Source: Miscanthus floridulus
Lineage: Eukaryota > Streptophyta > Magnoliopsida > Poales > Poaceae
NCBI RefSeq assembly: GCF_019320115.1
Contig: NC_089584.1
Location: 72,137,533-72,201,532 of the forward strand
Direction of reading: 5' to 3'
Length of the DNA stretch: 64,000 nucleotides
In this document: in pieces, positions 23,840 through 34,937 of the stretch
Numbering within the stretch: the first letter of the stretch is position 1
How the letters are laid out: each line of letters opens with the position of its first letter
The notes under the pieces: generated by a model
What the model was told of the DNA's origin: nothing
Database searches by the model: none
The model's input: only the letters and a program-made list of their open reading frames with translations
Made by a program: the position numbers and the translations under genes

Positions 23840-24716
23840 GGCTAACCTTTCTCCTAGCTTCTATTCCATGGGTCTAGATGGTCTCCTTTTACCATCATCG
23901 AGTCTTGGTTCTAGACTTGGTTGTTGGTCGGTCATAGAAATGCCAAACTTGTGTCACGGTTGTTGTGCTAGAGCTTGAACAATTAAGTTGCATGTGGCCT
24001 GTCCTTCAAGATGGGTGATGGTACACCTGAACTAGCTAGTTGATTAGTTGTACCAAATTAACTTGATGCATGTTGCATTTGATTAGTTGTACCCAATTAA
24101 CTTGATGCATGTTGCATTCCCTCTAGTGTTCTTGTTTTACTGTAAACTGGCATCGATTCCTCCACATTTCTCTATTTCTAAGGCTATGAAATAAGGCTAG
24201 GGTACATGGAAATTCCACCGGAGATTACTGAGACAAGATAAGGGATAAAGGGCTACTCTTAGAGTTTTAGAGAAATTGGAGAGCATGGACAAGATGTGCC
24301 TCTAAGGATAAGAGGGATTATGATAAGGGTTCGAAAGACTAGGAAAACTAACAAGGAGACTAGAATCGCTCTCACCAAATTTCCTAGCATAACGTATCCA
24401 ACACCTAAGGCGTCCTTATTGAAAACTAACATTCCTCACTTAGGTGATCTATGACTATTAAGCCTAGTTCCTTAATGACACTAACTGACTCCCCTAAACT
24501 CTCTTTTCCTTTAAAATCAAGAACTACTTAAACACATTTCTCTTAAATTACAACATTTGGGAAAGGAGGTTGGATAATTCTAGTGGAAAGAGTTATTATG
24601 ACTTAGGGTTTCAACCTATAGCATAGAACAACATTTTTGGAGTTAAGGACTTAAGTGTATATCGAGTGAGTTGGACGATGCCTTGTATAAAGAATGTAAG
24701 TGTAAGTCAATCAACC
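23840..24716. other. Leader side of the antisense-ORF element's interior
   Basis: Noncoding, between the plus-strand ORF's end and the PBS. It contains a 39-bp tandem duplication (24041-24118). Confidence 0.45.
24041..24118. repeat. 39-bp tandem duplication
   Basis: Two adjacent units (24041-24079 and 24080-24118), each starting TGATTAGTTGTACC and ending ATGCATGTTGCATT, differ at one base. Confidence 0.9.
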
Positions 24717-24728
24717 GCTCCAATACCC
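24717..24728 (-). other. Decayed tRNA-Met primer binding site
   Basis: The minus strand reads GGGTATTGGAGC, 9 of 12 matching TGGTATCAGAGC, four bases inside the LTR end at 24733. Confidence 0.6.
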
Positions 24729-24732
24729 GTCT

Positions 24733-25879
24733 TGTGGGGGCACTCGCCATGTTGAACCACCTAAATTGAGAGTCATCCACTTGATCTGCTTAATTTAAGT
24801 AAAGCGACAGCACGAGTCCCCTAGGAGCACATGTAGCAACTCCTCTTTAGGATCTTCATGTTGAGTTATACACACATACCCAGCACAATGCATATCATAC
24901 AACTCAATCACATGCACACTTTAGCCTTACATCTATTACTAAAGCATTGTTGATAACAAAATAGGTTTCAAGTGTGCAAACGTACTACTAGATCTAATAC
25001 TCTGACAATTCTATTCCTACACTAGGTTGCCGCTATTGTCACTTATCAAATGGTTGGATTTACATGTACTTCATCTTGGAGAGCGCCCACTCCAAGGTCT
25101 GCTAACTTGCATTATCAAAGTTAGCCTCGAAGATAATGTCTGGTCTACCTACAAAACAACTTAACGGCTGCACCATGAGTACATTGCGTACTCACAGGAC
25201 TTAATTCCAACATATAATATTGGGTGGATGCACAGAGTAGTTATTGGGTATTTGTATAAGTGTGAAAAGCAATGATGTTCATTAAGAGTATGACATGCTA
25301 TGCTCAACAAAGAAATAAAGGTATTCATCATTATAACAAAGTGCTCATAGTCCATTGTTTATGCTATCATGGGTATAGAAAGAAAGAACAACCGAATAGT
25401 TTCATCCCAAAGGACTTTAGGCTTTCAAGACTCTACAGAGGTGTACAACTCTACCCACATAGAAGGATGGGATTAACCACCATACCCTTGCACGAGAGTA
25501 AGGGTTGCCTCATGCCTTCCAACCTTTCCCTTATCTGGGCCAAGTGTCCAACAAAAGGTTCGAGCAGTTGCACGATCAATGTCCAAGATATTCCCAACCG
25601 ATGCCAATCCCCTTGCTAGTTTCATGGATAAACATGTCACAATTAGTTACTTGGCTTGTTGACCCCATCTATGACATGTGGTCTGTACGGGTGGTTACTC
25701 GGACTTACATATCCCAATACATGGTCCTTACTGCTCCACAAGCTACGTTGCCTGAGATCCCACACTCACGATGACCTACCCCTTGCATGAGCAAGATATC
25801 CAAGTTATCATCAAGATTATCCTATTAGAGATATTAGTCCTTAGCTAGATTAGTTAGGTAAGTCAAGTTGTACCCTCAT
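24733..25879 (-). repeat. 5' LTR of the antisense-ORF element, first part
   Basis: Matches 18223 to about 19230 of the sister LTR with a small insertion near 24815-24865 and another near 25370-25460. Ends at the CTCAT target copy of the solo LTR. Confidence 0.85.
25875..25879. repeat. Target-site duplication CTCAT, left copy
   Basis: Identical to 31118-31122. The sister LTR has a single CTCAT in the same context near 19230. Confidence 0.92.
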
Positions 25880-28800
25880 TATGATAGAATCGCCAAATTT
25901 ATACAAGATCAAGTACGGATGTCCCCGCTAACACGTTGACACATGCATACTTTCACTTATATAAACCCGATAGTCCACCGAGTGTCACGAAGGACCTTGG
26001 TAAATCAACATCGCAACCAAGATCGCGTGATTAAGCAAATGCACATCACATACGCAGAGTTGCAGCGGAAATAATATTACAAATGGGTTCACAAATAATA
26101 GTACAAGTTTGGGTTTCAAAACCGATTAGTGAAAACAACATAGCTTTCAAATGATTGCATTAATATAAGTTCCAAATACATGGCTAGCATAAGTGACATC
26201 CTCTGATAAAAGCATATAGATGAGGAATAAATATAGAGTCACCGAGCCCACCAGTGGTTAGCCCCCATCTTCAGCAGGCCAAGAACTTCACCTGCAACAT
26301 GGTGGGATAAACCCTGAGTACTCGAATGTACTCAGCTAGACTTACCCGTCATAAACCAAAAATAAAGTGATACCAAAGAGTATGCAAGGCTTTATAAGTG
26401 GAGGTAGCTTGACAACATTTGGCATAAACAACCACTAATTTAGCTATACATTTTATAATTCTATCATCAAGTTAATTATAGCTATTCATCTCTAGATTAG
26501 CAACTGACCTATGCCAAATATGTGGTATATCATTTATTAGCATAACAATAGTAACCATATCCAGTGTAAGATTTTCATATTCATCAGAATCATCATATTC
26601 CATAATCCAATTACTATGATGTTGGAGCTAGCCAAGTTTCTCACTGTTCGGGAGAGACGACGATTCGAATCGATTTCAACCAGCTGGGAATTTATTCCTA
26701 ACACAAACCTAGGTCTACCAGCCATGGTAGCCTTAGGTCACCTTTGGTACAACTTAGGTCCACATTTCGTGGGTTCATCCAGCGCCGCACAATTAGGGAC
26801 AACCAGCTACCAGGACGATCAGGACTACCCTACCCTTGGGCTTATGTATGGCTCCCCGCACATCCTTACTACCATCCAGAGTGCGCACTTTTACAGAATA
26901 GGGCCCGACCTGAGTTGAGCTACTCGGCTTCACGGTCGGAATGAGTTATCCAGCCAGCTAAGTGATAGGCAAGCGTTCAATCTTGTCAGAAGGGCCAACA
27001 ATCGTATAGTCCTTAATCGACACAGATGAAATCACATGAGTCAACCTACACATAGACTTCGCCCAGCCTCCATTTACATTACCCCATGGTTCTTTTCCAC
27101 GATAGCAAATATAGCCAACCATGCTTTGGTATCCACCTATATCTCGCAAGTGACAGGAAATCACCCGACTTCTACTAGTCTAAGCATGGCTAAGCATATA
27201 TTCGATCCTAGACCTAAACAGGGTTAAAGGTATATTCTAGACAAGGAAATTATATGCATCAAGTGGTTCCAATCAACTCTTATAATCTAATGCATCAAAC
27301 AAAAAGGACTCAAGTAATATTTGTAAAAACATAGGAGGCTTAGAATGCTCTGGGGCTTGCCTGTGATCCAACACTAGGTCAGTGTTTATTAGATGACACT
27401 CGCTTGGCGATCATCCCCCATTTAGGCATGTACTCTAGGGGTCCTTCCATCTTTGGGATAGGTCCACCATACACCGTCTTCGGGTATGGTTCCAACATCA
27501 CGTCCTTCACATGGTTCATCTAGCATACCTAGATGAGATGTAAGATGCAAGTGCATGAATATGAAGAATGGTAATATGAGATGCATCACATAATAGCATT
27601 CAAGGCAACACATAAGATCATGCAAGACATAGGCACCTAGAGTTATTTAACTAAACATCACACAACCTATTATAGAGGGATAGCAAGCATATTAGGCATG
27701 GCACACAAGTGAACTTAATTTAAGATATTGCACCCATGCATCGATCAAGAACTAACCAACATGTTTAGCCAAAACAAGAGCAAACTAAAGCAATCACCTA
27801 GCACATGTATAGAAATCTGGACAGCAGCACAGCAGTCACTTGTTTTAACCATAACTGAAGATATAAGCATCCAACAAGGGTGACCCCAGACTTTCTAGAA
27901 AGCTACTGAAATTTAATACAACATTATTAATATCACCAAAAGCTTATTCCAAAGCTAATTAGGTCAAACATGCCAATGTTTTAGATATGCACAGAACTAG
28001 GACAGAAAAATAGTAGTAATTTCAACAATGCATAACTAGAGTTCTGGACATCAAACAAGCATGAACCTTAACTTTATAGAAATCTTATTAAATTATCTAA
28101 AACATGTTTATTATCATCACAAGGTGATTCCACAATTGACAAGGTCAATCAAGAACAATTGAGCACCTTTGTCCAGACTTAGACAGATTCTGCCATGCAA
28201 CTTCACAAGCTTATAACTGGAGCTCTACAACACCAAAAGGGGTGATCTAGGATAATTTGGAAATATTAAGTAAATCAATATAACTCTTATATTATCACTA
28301 AGACATGATTTCATACTTAACTGGGTCAAACAATGAAGTCTTTCAAAGCTGCACAGATCATAGACCAAACATGATAGATCATTTGTCAAATTCATAACTC
28401 CTAAAATATCAGGCTTATGGTCATGCCATTTGAACAAAAGAAAGATTATGAAATTAGCTACAACTTTGGTATTCACTACAACCACAACAAACATCATTTA
28501 CACCATGAAAATAACTGCATAAGCAAAACTACACATGCAGCCCAAACAGCAGTGGTACAGAAAACTGATAGGAACTTCAGAGAAGAATAACTGGAGTTCT
28601 AGACCTCCAACAAACATTAGTCATAACTTTTTGAAAATATTATGAAGTTACCTACAACTTTATTATTATCATCATAAGATGATTCTACAGCTAACAAGGT
28701 CAATTAATCTAATGAATGCATCTCTGTCCAAAACATGGACACAATATAACATGCCACTTTAAACAGCTATAACTAGAGTTCTACATGTCCAATAAATGTG

Positions 28801-31117
28801 GTTCTAGACTTTTTGGAAAGCTTAGAAATTATAAACAACTTTGTTATAAACACCTAGAGCTAATTCTATTATTAAAAAGGCCCCACAATACCAATAATGG
28901 AACCCTATCTAGGTTTGGGCAGAAAGAGCCACAAAAATTTAAGCAACTATAACTAAAAATCTACTTAACCAAAAATTATGATTTTTAGCTTTTTAAAAAT
29001 CTTAAGAAAAGTACTACAACTCATTTATTTTCATCCAGGCATGATTCATAACTTAGCTGAGCCAATTAATACTAACATGCAGGCCTATTCAGAATAGGAG
29101 CAAAGCAACATAGGGCATTTATTATTTTTATAGCTCTTAAACTATCAAGCCTAAAATCCTGAAATTTTTACAAGACATCAACCATCACCTGATTAGCACT
29201 CCATAAACATTTCACATTTATTTGAGCACAACACTATAGTGATGAAAAAGACAAGACACAACTAGTATTAAAACCTAACTGCATAAATTGATTTCTACTC
29301 CATATATAATTTCACAAGGATTCCAAAAAGTCATCATTTGCTATTTTTGGATTTTTATATAGTTTGCTACAATTTTCCAAAGTTCAGCTGATTATATGCA
29401 TATAATGAAAAAGAAAAGGAAAATGCTTTTGCACTGGAGTCCCTGCAGAAAACATAAATTAAACGCAAGCAAACAGGTCCTTCTTGGCACTATTCAAAAG
29501 AGTCACATGTTCTTCACTTAACCCCCTAGAAAACTTCCTATTCTTGCATGTGGTCCCCCTTCTTGCTCCTCTCAATGGCAGCGTAGGGGGGGTGGTCGGG
29601 CTCACGGCTCCGACGGCTGTGGTCATCACCGGCGTCGGCGAAGTTACAGGGGACCACCCATAGGCCCACGCACATGCGTGGGGCCACTCAGTTTGGCCAT
29701 AGGCGGGCCAGGTTGCCCTGGCTGCGCGCAAAGTCATCCGCGGCGGCCACGGCACTGGTGGTCACGTGCTACGGCGGTGAAGAAAGGCCAGGGAGGGGCG
29801 CGCGAGGCCAAGGAGAGGGCAGCGGAGTTGGTGGTGATGGATTCTAGGCTGTGAGGCGCTCAAAGGTGGAAGAATGATGGTGGCCAAGCTCGAGCTCACG
29901 GCATCCATGGCACGACCGTGCTCTTCGCACGTGTGTAGGTGCCGGAGAGCGAGGAAAGGGATGGGCGAGGGCAAGGCGAGTGAAGAGGGAGTGTCTACCA
30001 CAGCATCAACGTGAGGGAAGGTAGGGGCATGGGGCACGGAGGTGGGATGCATGTCGGCCATGGTGGGGGTGCCCTACCTACATGGTGGCCATGCGGGCAT
30101 TCTGCCAAACAGGTGGCATGCGCGAACGAGCCCGCCTTTGGGTCCAGATTTTGGCATGTTCGAAGCATATTCGTACCTTGGCGCCTATAGCAAAGTTGCT
30201 CTCCTCTAGATGCTCTACAAACTGGATTCAAGAGTCATAGCCATTAGGTCTTTGAAACAGTAGTTAATTAGCGTCCAATTAGCAAGTGCAACGTGTTGAC
30301 GCTGATTAATCAAATCAAAAAAATCAATGGTCAAGACAAGGTCGAACGAGTGCCGTCCTTTTGCACGCTCTTCTCCACAATGTATACTCCAACTTTTAGT
30401 TTGGGACCCAATCATGTTGCTTAACAAAATCACGAGAACGTGAGATGCCAGTGTCGATGACGATGAATTCCAGACTTAGAAAAATTTTAAGTACTAAAAA
30501 CAGCTACAGATTCAAAGTTTGAGCCTCAGTTTGACTTTCTTACAAGCTAATCTAGCTCTTGGTCCAAAAACAAAGTTTGTTCTACTCTACTAAAACTTCA
30601 ACTTTTATTTAAGGTGCAACTCCATGCAAGCACCGTAAGCGATTGGTCTACATAGGTCAAAATAGCATCACAGTAAAACTTAAATTAGAGTTTTAGACCG
30701 ATTGAGGCATTTTCTTGACCTTTGCTCAACACGAATCCTTCATGACTTTTGTTCATGAGTGTAAGTAGAGTTGTTTGAGCTAGGTTGCAAGGTTTGGTTG
30801 ACATCCTATGTTATAGTTCACTTAAAACAACGATTCAAGCAGGGATGTAACTCATCATTTCATGTGGCTTCATGATTCCAAACTTTATGAAACTTTTCCA
30901 CTGGTCAAGATGGATGCATGTTGATGTAATGAGCATGTTTAACATTACTCTTGCATAATATTAACAAGGGTACACATGTAAGTAAAGGTGTGTTGTCCAA
31001 GTTTAAGTTGGAGCTCACTCTTGTAGATTTGATCTTGACACCTTCATCACCATTTAACATGTCATGTTTGAGCTCAAACCCATTGCTTAACTAGTGACAA
31101 ACACCTGGGGTGTTACA
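25880..31117 (-). repeat. Solo LTR, 5.2 kb, Tekay-like giant-LTR family
   Basis: The minus strand starts TGTAACACCCCAGGTG at 31117 and ends CTATCATA at 25880, flanked by 5-bp CTCAT on both sides with no internal region. The start matches the LTR at 40803 (TGTAGCACCCC) and the end matches those at 46647 and 49587. A solo LTR is the product of recombination between an element's two LTRs. It contains a roughly 180-bp repeat series (27848-29180) and a GC-rich block (29570-30110). ORFs in the GC block are unsupported. Confidence 0.92.
27840..29190 (-). repeat. About eight degenerate ~180-bp tandem units inside the solo LTR
   Basis: A phrase like ATAACTGGAGTTCTAGACC followed about 40 bases later by CTTTTTGAAA recurs starting near 27848, 28029, 28211, 28391, 28588, 28766, 28946 and 29131, i.e. 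spacings of 181, 182, 180, 197, 178, 180 and 185. Confidence 0.75.
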
Positions 31118-31122
31118 CTCAT
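31118..31122. repeat. Target-site duplication CTCAT, right copy
   Basis: Matches 25875-25879 and abuts the solo LTR start. Confidence 0.92.
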
Positions 31123-31955
31123 TGGTTTTAGTAGTTAATTATCTAGGTGTAGCATCCTACATGCTCAAGTATGAGTTCCCTTCTCATGCTTGACTTCTAC
31201 CGTTGCTCCAAGCAACTAAGCAATAAGCATTAAGCATTCTCATTCCCATTGTTTAGATGAGAGGCTTCTATAGATTATTAAGCTACTCTAGGTGTAGTGT
31301 AAGAGTGATCATTATCCAAGACTACATATAATGCATAATTGATAATGCAACTTGATAAGTATCCAAAGTAGGGTTTATAATAGTGGGGTGCCTGCCTGAT
31401 GGTGTTGCCATTTAGACATCTAAAAGCTAACAATAACCACTTGTATAGCTACACGATCCTCACTTGGGATGTTCCTAAAAGAATATGAGAGACATGCCTG
31501 AAGAGATACAACAATGATCATGATAACGAGAAAGGGCATTGGTACATGGGCTAGCACTGGGGGCTTGGGATGGAACATTTAACTATGGCTTGGTCATTGC
31601 GCTACTTGTAAAAGGTATAAACTAGTACTTGTTGACTTCCTTGGTAGGCTTGCTAGATAGTCACATATATCTCTATGGATTGTCGGACACTTCATCTTAC
31701 TGATGAACAATCCATTGTACCAGGTACCAAGGTGGTTTAGTTCTGTTCTGGCTCTGTACTGGTTGGCGAACGCTCCGTGGAGATCATGGAGACTCCGGTA
31801 GGTTTAGGGCTTAGGTATATCTAAGGTTCTCTATTCACATTAGATGGTCTAGTCCATTGACAGATGCTCTAGTATGAACTGGGTACTCTTGGGTTGCTGG
31901 GTTACTATCCTTATAATTCTACGAACACTCCATGGGGTATCGTGGACACTCTCAT
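31118..31955 (-). repeat. 5' LTR of the antisense-ORF element, second part, truncated
   Basis: Continues the match to 19230-20050 of the sister LTR. Similarity stops at about 31955, so roughly 1 kb of LTR including its start is missing. Confidence 0.82.
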
Positions 31956-33150
31956 GAGTGGCATTGAGCTCATCAAAGGATTGCTCAAGAGATTTGACCT
32001 TCTTGTGTAATTCTTTGCACTCCTTCTCTTCATCTCAAAGCAAGTATGTACTTGCTCACACATATCCATGAGCTCCTCCTTTGTGTACTCCTCCTCATCA
32101 TCATCATTCCTACAATCATCACTTTCACAATCATGATCATCACTCATATCATATTTTATAGTGGTAGGCTTTGCCATGAGGCAAGTCGATGGAGAGTCAA
32201 AGATGGAAGGCTTGTTGTTGAAGGCGATGCTTGCTAGTGCCTTCTTAAGAGACTTCTTATCACCATCACTAGAATCACCATCATCGGATGAGCCATCGCT
32301 ATCCCAAGTGACCACATAGCCTCCACCTTTTTTTTCTTTTTTTGGAAGATCATCTTCTTCTCCTTCTTCTCCTTCCTCTCCTTCTTTATTTTTTCTTGTC
32401 ATCCTCATCACTATCACTATTGTAGGGGCAATCCACTACAACGTGATCCTTGCTCTTGCACTTGTAGTATCTTCTCACATACTCCTTGTTATGGTCTCTT
32501 CTCTTCCTTGCACCATAGCCCTTCTTCTTCATGAATTTGCCCATCTTGCACACAAAGAGAGCCATGGCCTCATCATCAATATCACTAGCATCTTCATCCT
32601 CATGTAATTCTTCCTTCTTGGACTTGTCCTTGTTCTTGGAAGATGAGCTAGCCTTGAATGCTACACTCTTCTTCTTCTTCTTCTTCTTCTTCTTCTTCTT
32701 GTCTTCATCCTTCTTCTCTTCTTGATCAACACCTTCCCTTTCGACATGGTATGTTTCTTGTGTCATGACATCACCTAGTACTTGGTTAGGGGTTAGTTGC
32801 TTTAGTCCTCCTCTAATGATGATCAATCTCAATGTCTCACATCTTGGAGGTAAGCACATCAAGAACCGATGAGAGGCATCATCATCATCATTTATCTTCT
32901 CACCCAAAGCCTTCAAGTCATTGATGATCACTTGCAATCTATGGAACATCTCTGAAATGCTCTCACATCCTTCATCTTGAAGCTTGTCAACTTGTCCTTG
33001 AGGATGTACAACTTGGCACTCTTGACCACTGGTGTGCCCTCATATGTCTCCTCTAGTCTCTTCCACACCTCACTAGCTCTATCGCAATCTTTGATTTGCT
33101 CCAACACCTTTGAATCTATGGACAGCGAAAAGTGATAGACCCATCGCTAT
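31956..33150 (-). pseudogene. Ty1/copia gag fragment
   Basis: Reading leftward from about 33150: SKVLEQIKDCDRASEVWKRL and YEGTPVVKSAKLYILKDKL (33110-32990), then LGEKINDDDDASHRFLMCLP and LTPNQVLGDVMTQETY (32910-32760). A Lys run made by a CTT repeat (32664-32702) follows, then a zinc-knuckle-like YKCKSKDHVVVDCPYNSDSD (about 32470-32410) and an acidic tail with KEELMDMCEQVHTCFEMK (about 32100-32030). The order is normal for grass SIRE/Maximus-like copia gag. A frameshift near 32945 and another near 32400 break it. Both ends are cut, by the truncated LTR at 31955 and the Athila-like element at 33250. No LTR is attached. Confidence 0.8.
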
Positions 33151-33249
33151 AGAACACACAACAAGCCGAGAGAAACCACATGGATCAGATCCTAAGCTCT
33201 CCCCAGACTTAGGAGGACACCAGACCAGATGGTCGTGACCTAGGGTGTG
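33151..33249. other. Unassigned short segment before the Athila-like element
   Basis: About 100 bp, no recognised feature. Its last five bases (GTGTG) may be the target copy of the next element. Confidence 0.3.
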
Positions 33250-34783
33250 TGTTGATGGTAGTTAACAAACATTATAAACCGTTAATATAACTTGTATAAG
33301 GGCAGGAATATAATCGGCAACATAGGTTTAGGAGTTTAAACTAACAAATTCCATGAGTTTGGTGAATCTATATTTTTTGTAGGGTTTATCTAGAAAACCA
33401 TCAAGGTGGACCTAGATGTCAGAATTAATCATGCTTATTCACAACAAAAACAACACTAGAAGGATTTAGAAGACTAGAGAGGACACCACACCAAAGCAGA
33501 AGGAGAGACACCGCCAGGTGGGGCCAGCCAGCCCCACCTTTAGATTGGCCAGTCTATGGCTCCACCCTTTAGCCTCCATCTCGTTATGTTAGTTCTCCAC
33601 CACCTCCTAGATTGCATCTACGCCATTTATTCAAGTTGGTTTGATCCGAGGGCTCAAGATTGATGCTTTGGCCTATATATACCAGCCCCTACCACCCCCT
33701 AAGACATCAAACCTTGATCAAGACATTTGAGAAGATAGAAACCCAAATCATCCTCAGAGCTCCACCATATTCTAGGGCATAGCTAGCTAGGCTAGGTCTA
33801 GAGGTAGGCAAGCTTCACTTGGATTCATGATCGTGTCAAGAGCATGACTTGATATAGCAATTGCACCCCCTCTCTTTTCTATCTCACATTACTTTTATAT
33901 GTTTGCTACAATTGTTATGACATTGTTCTTCATATTAATCATGTTCCTAGTTATCATGTTCATTGTCTACTTTGATTATATGCTTAGTATAGTTAGATTA
34001 TCATCATGTTCATGCATAAGTTCGTATAGTGCTCATTCTTTAGATCAGGGGTGAGTGGTCGACATTGTGTAAGCATGGTGCTTGTATGTTGTTTACCTGT
34101 GGATACACCCTATATTCTGGGCCATGTGGTAGATCGCGGATGTGGCACTACCATTGAGTCCTTTGTAGTGCACTCCCTGAATATAGGACAAGTAGGATCT
34201 AGTTATGAAGGAAGACAAGCTCTGTTCAACCATGATTACTAAGTGTAATTGCACTAATCAACGTATGCTTTGACTTGTAATTAAAAATGAGTTTGGAGTT
34301 ATTCCTCTAATATTCTACTTAGCCATGCTAATGCCATAGAAAGGAGTACTCTAAGCGATCAATGATTAGTTATTACTTGTAATTCATATACATTTATCTC
34401 TTGACTTACCCCTGTTATGAGTAGAAGTTTGGTTATGGTTTATTTCTCCATCATATGTATAAGTTATCAATATATTCCCAATGCATGTCCTTTCCTATGG
34501 TAAAAATATAAATAACAATACCTAGAATACCCCTGGGTGAAGTGCTACAATGGTATATTATTTGTGCGGTTGCAGATTACTTTCAATTATATATATATTC
34601 TATCTAGTCACATGAAATACTAAAGTACTTCTTAGTGTCGTTTCTAGAAGTGGCACTAGGTAGTACCAATAAGCCTTTCTGGCACCATCGCTAGGGATGA
34701 CAACTTAGTAAAAATGATGCTAAGAAATGTCAACAATCATTAGGTGACTACTTAAACAAGTGACAAGTTAATAAATACCAACA
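33250..34783 (+). repeat. 5' LTR of the Athila-like element
   Basis: TGTTGATGGTAG... to ...ATACCAACA; direct repeat of 39760-40802/49593-50131. Near its end it carries a PBS-like stretch (34680-34697). Confidence 0.88.
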
Positions 34784-34791
34784 AGCATTTC

Positions 34792-34809
34792 TAGTGCCGT
34801 TGCTGGGGA
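34792..34809 (+). other. tRNA-Asp-type primer binding site
   Basis: Fifteen of 18 bases match TGGCGCCGTTGCCGGGGA, the PBS usual in Athila-type elements. The three mismatches are transitions. Confidence 0.72.
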
Positions 34810-34937
34810 AGGTAGCTATGCAAGAAGGAATATTGATAAACTGTTACATATTTATGTGATCGAAAAACCATTCACCTCTGCTCAAGCAAGATTACCCTTG
34901 TTGTGTCTACATTCATATCTTATGCAGGGTAATGTAT

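Larger units (their letters stand above)
18223..31955 (-). mobile_element. Minus-strand LTR element lacking gag-pol and carrying an opposite-strand ORF
   Basis: The 3' LTR is 18223-21098, the interior 21099-24732, and the truncated 5' LTR 24733-25879 plus 31118-31955 (interrupted by a solo LTR). Polarity is set by a purine tract at 21099-21115 next to the 3' LTR and a PBS at 24717-24728 next to the 5' LTR. The sequence before the PPT (minus-strand GGACGAGC then purines) resembles the end of chromovirus pol. No minus-strand gag, RT or integrase is visible. The interior instead holds a plus-strand ORF with introns. The 5' LTR is cut at 31955, where copia gag sequence begins. Confidence 0.75.

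Noticed and set aside
32531..32725. Phe-run plus-strand ORF
   Set aside because: Antisense of the CTT repeat coding the Lys run in the copia gag fragment.
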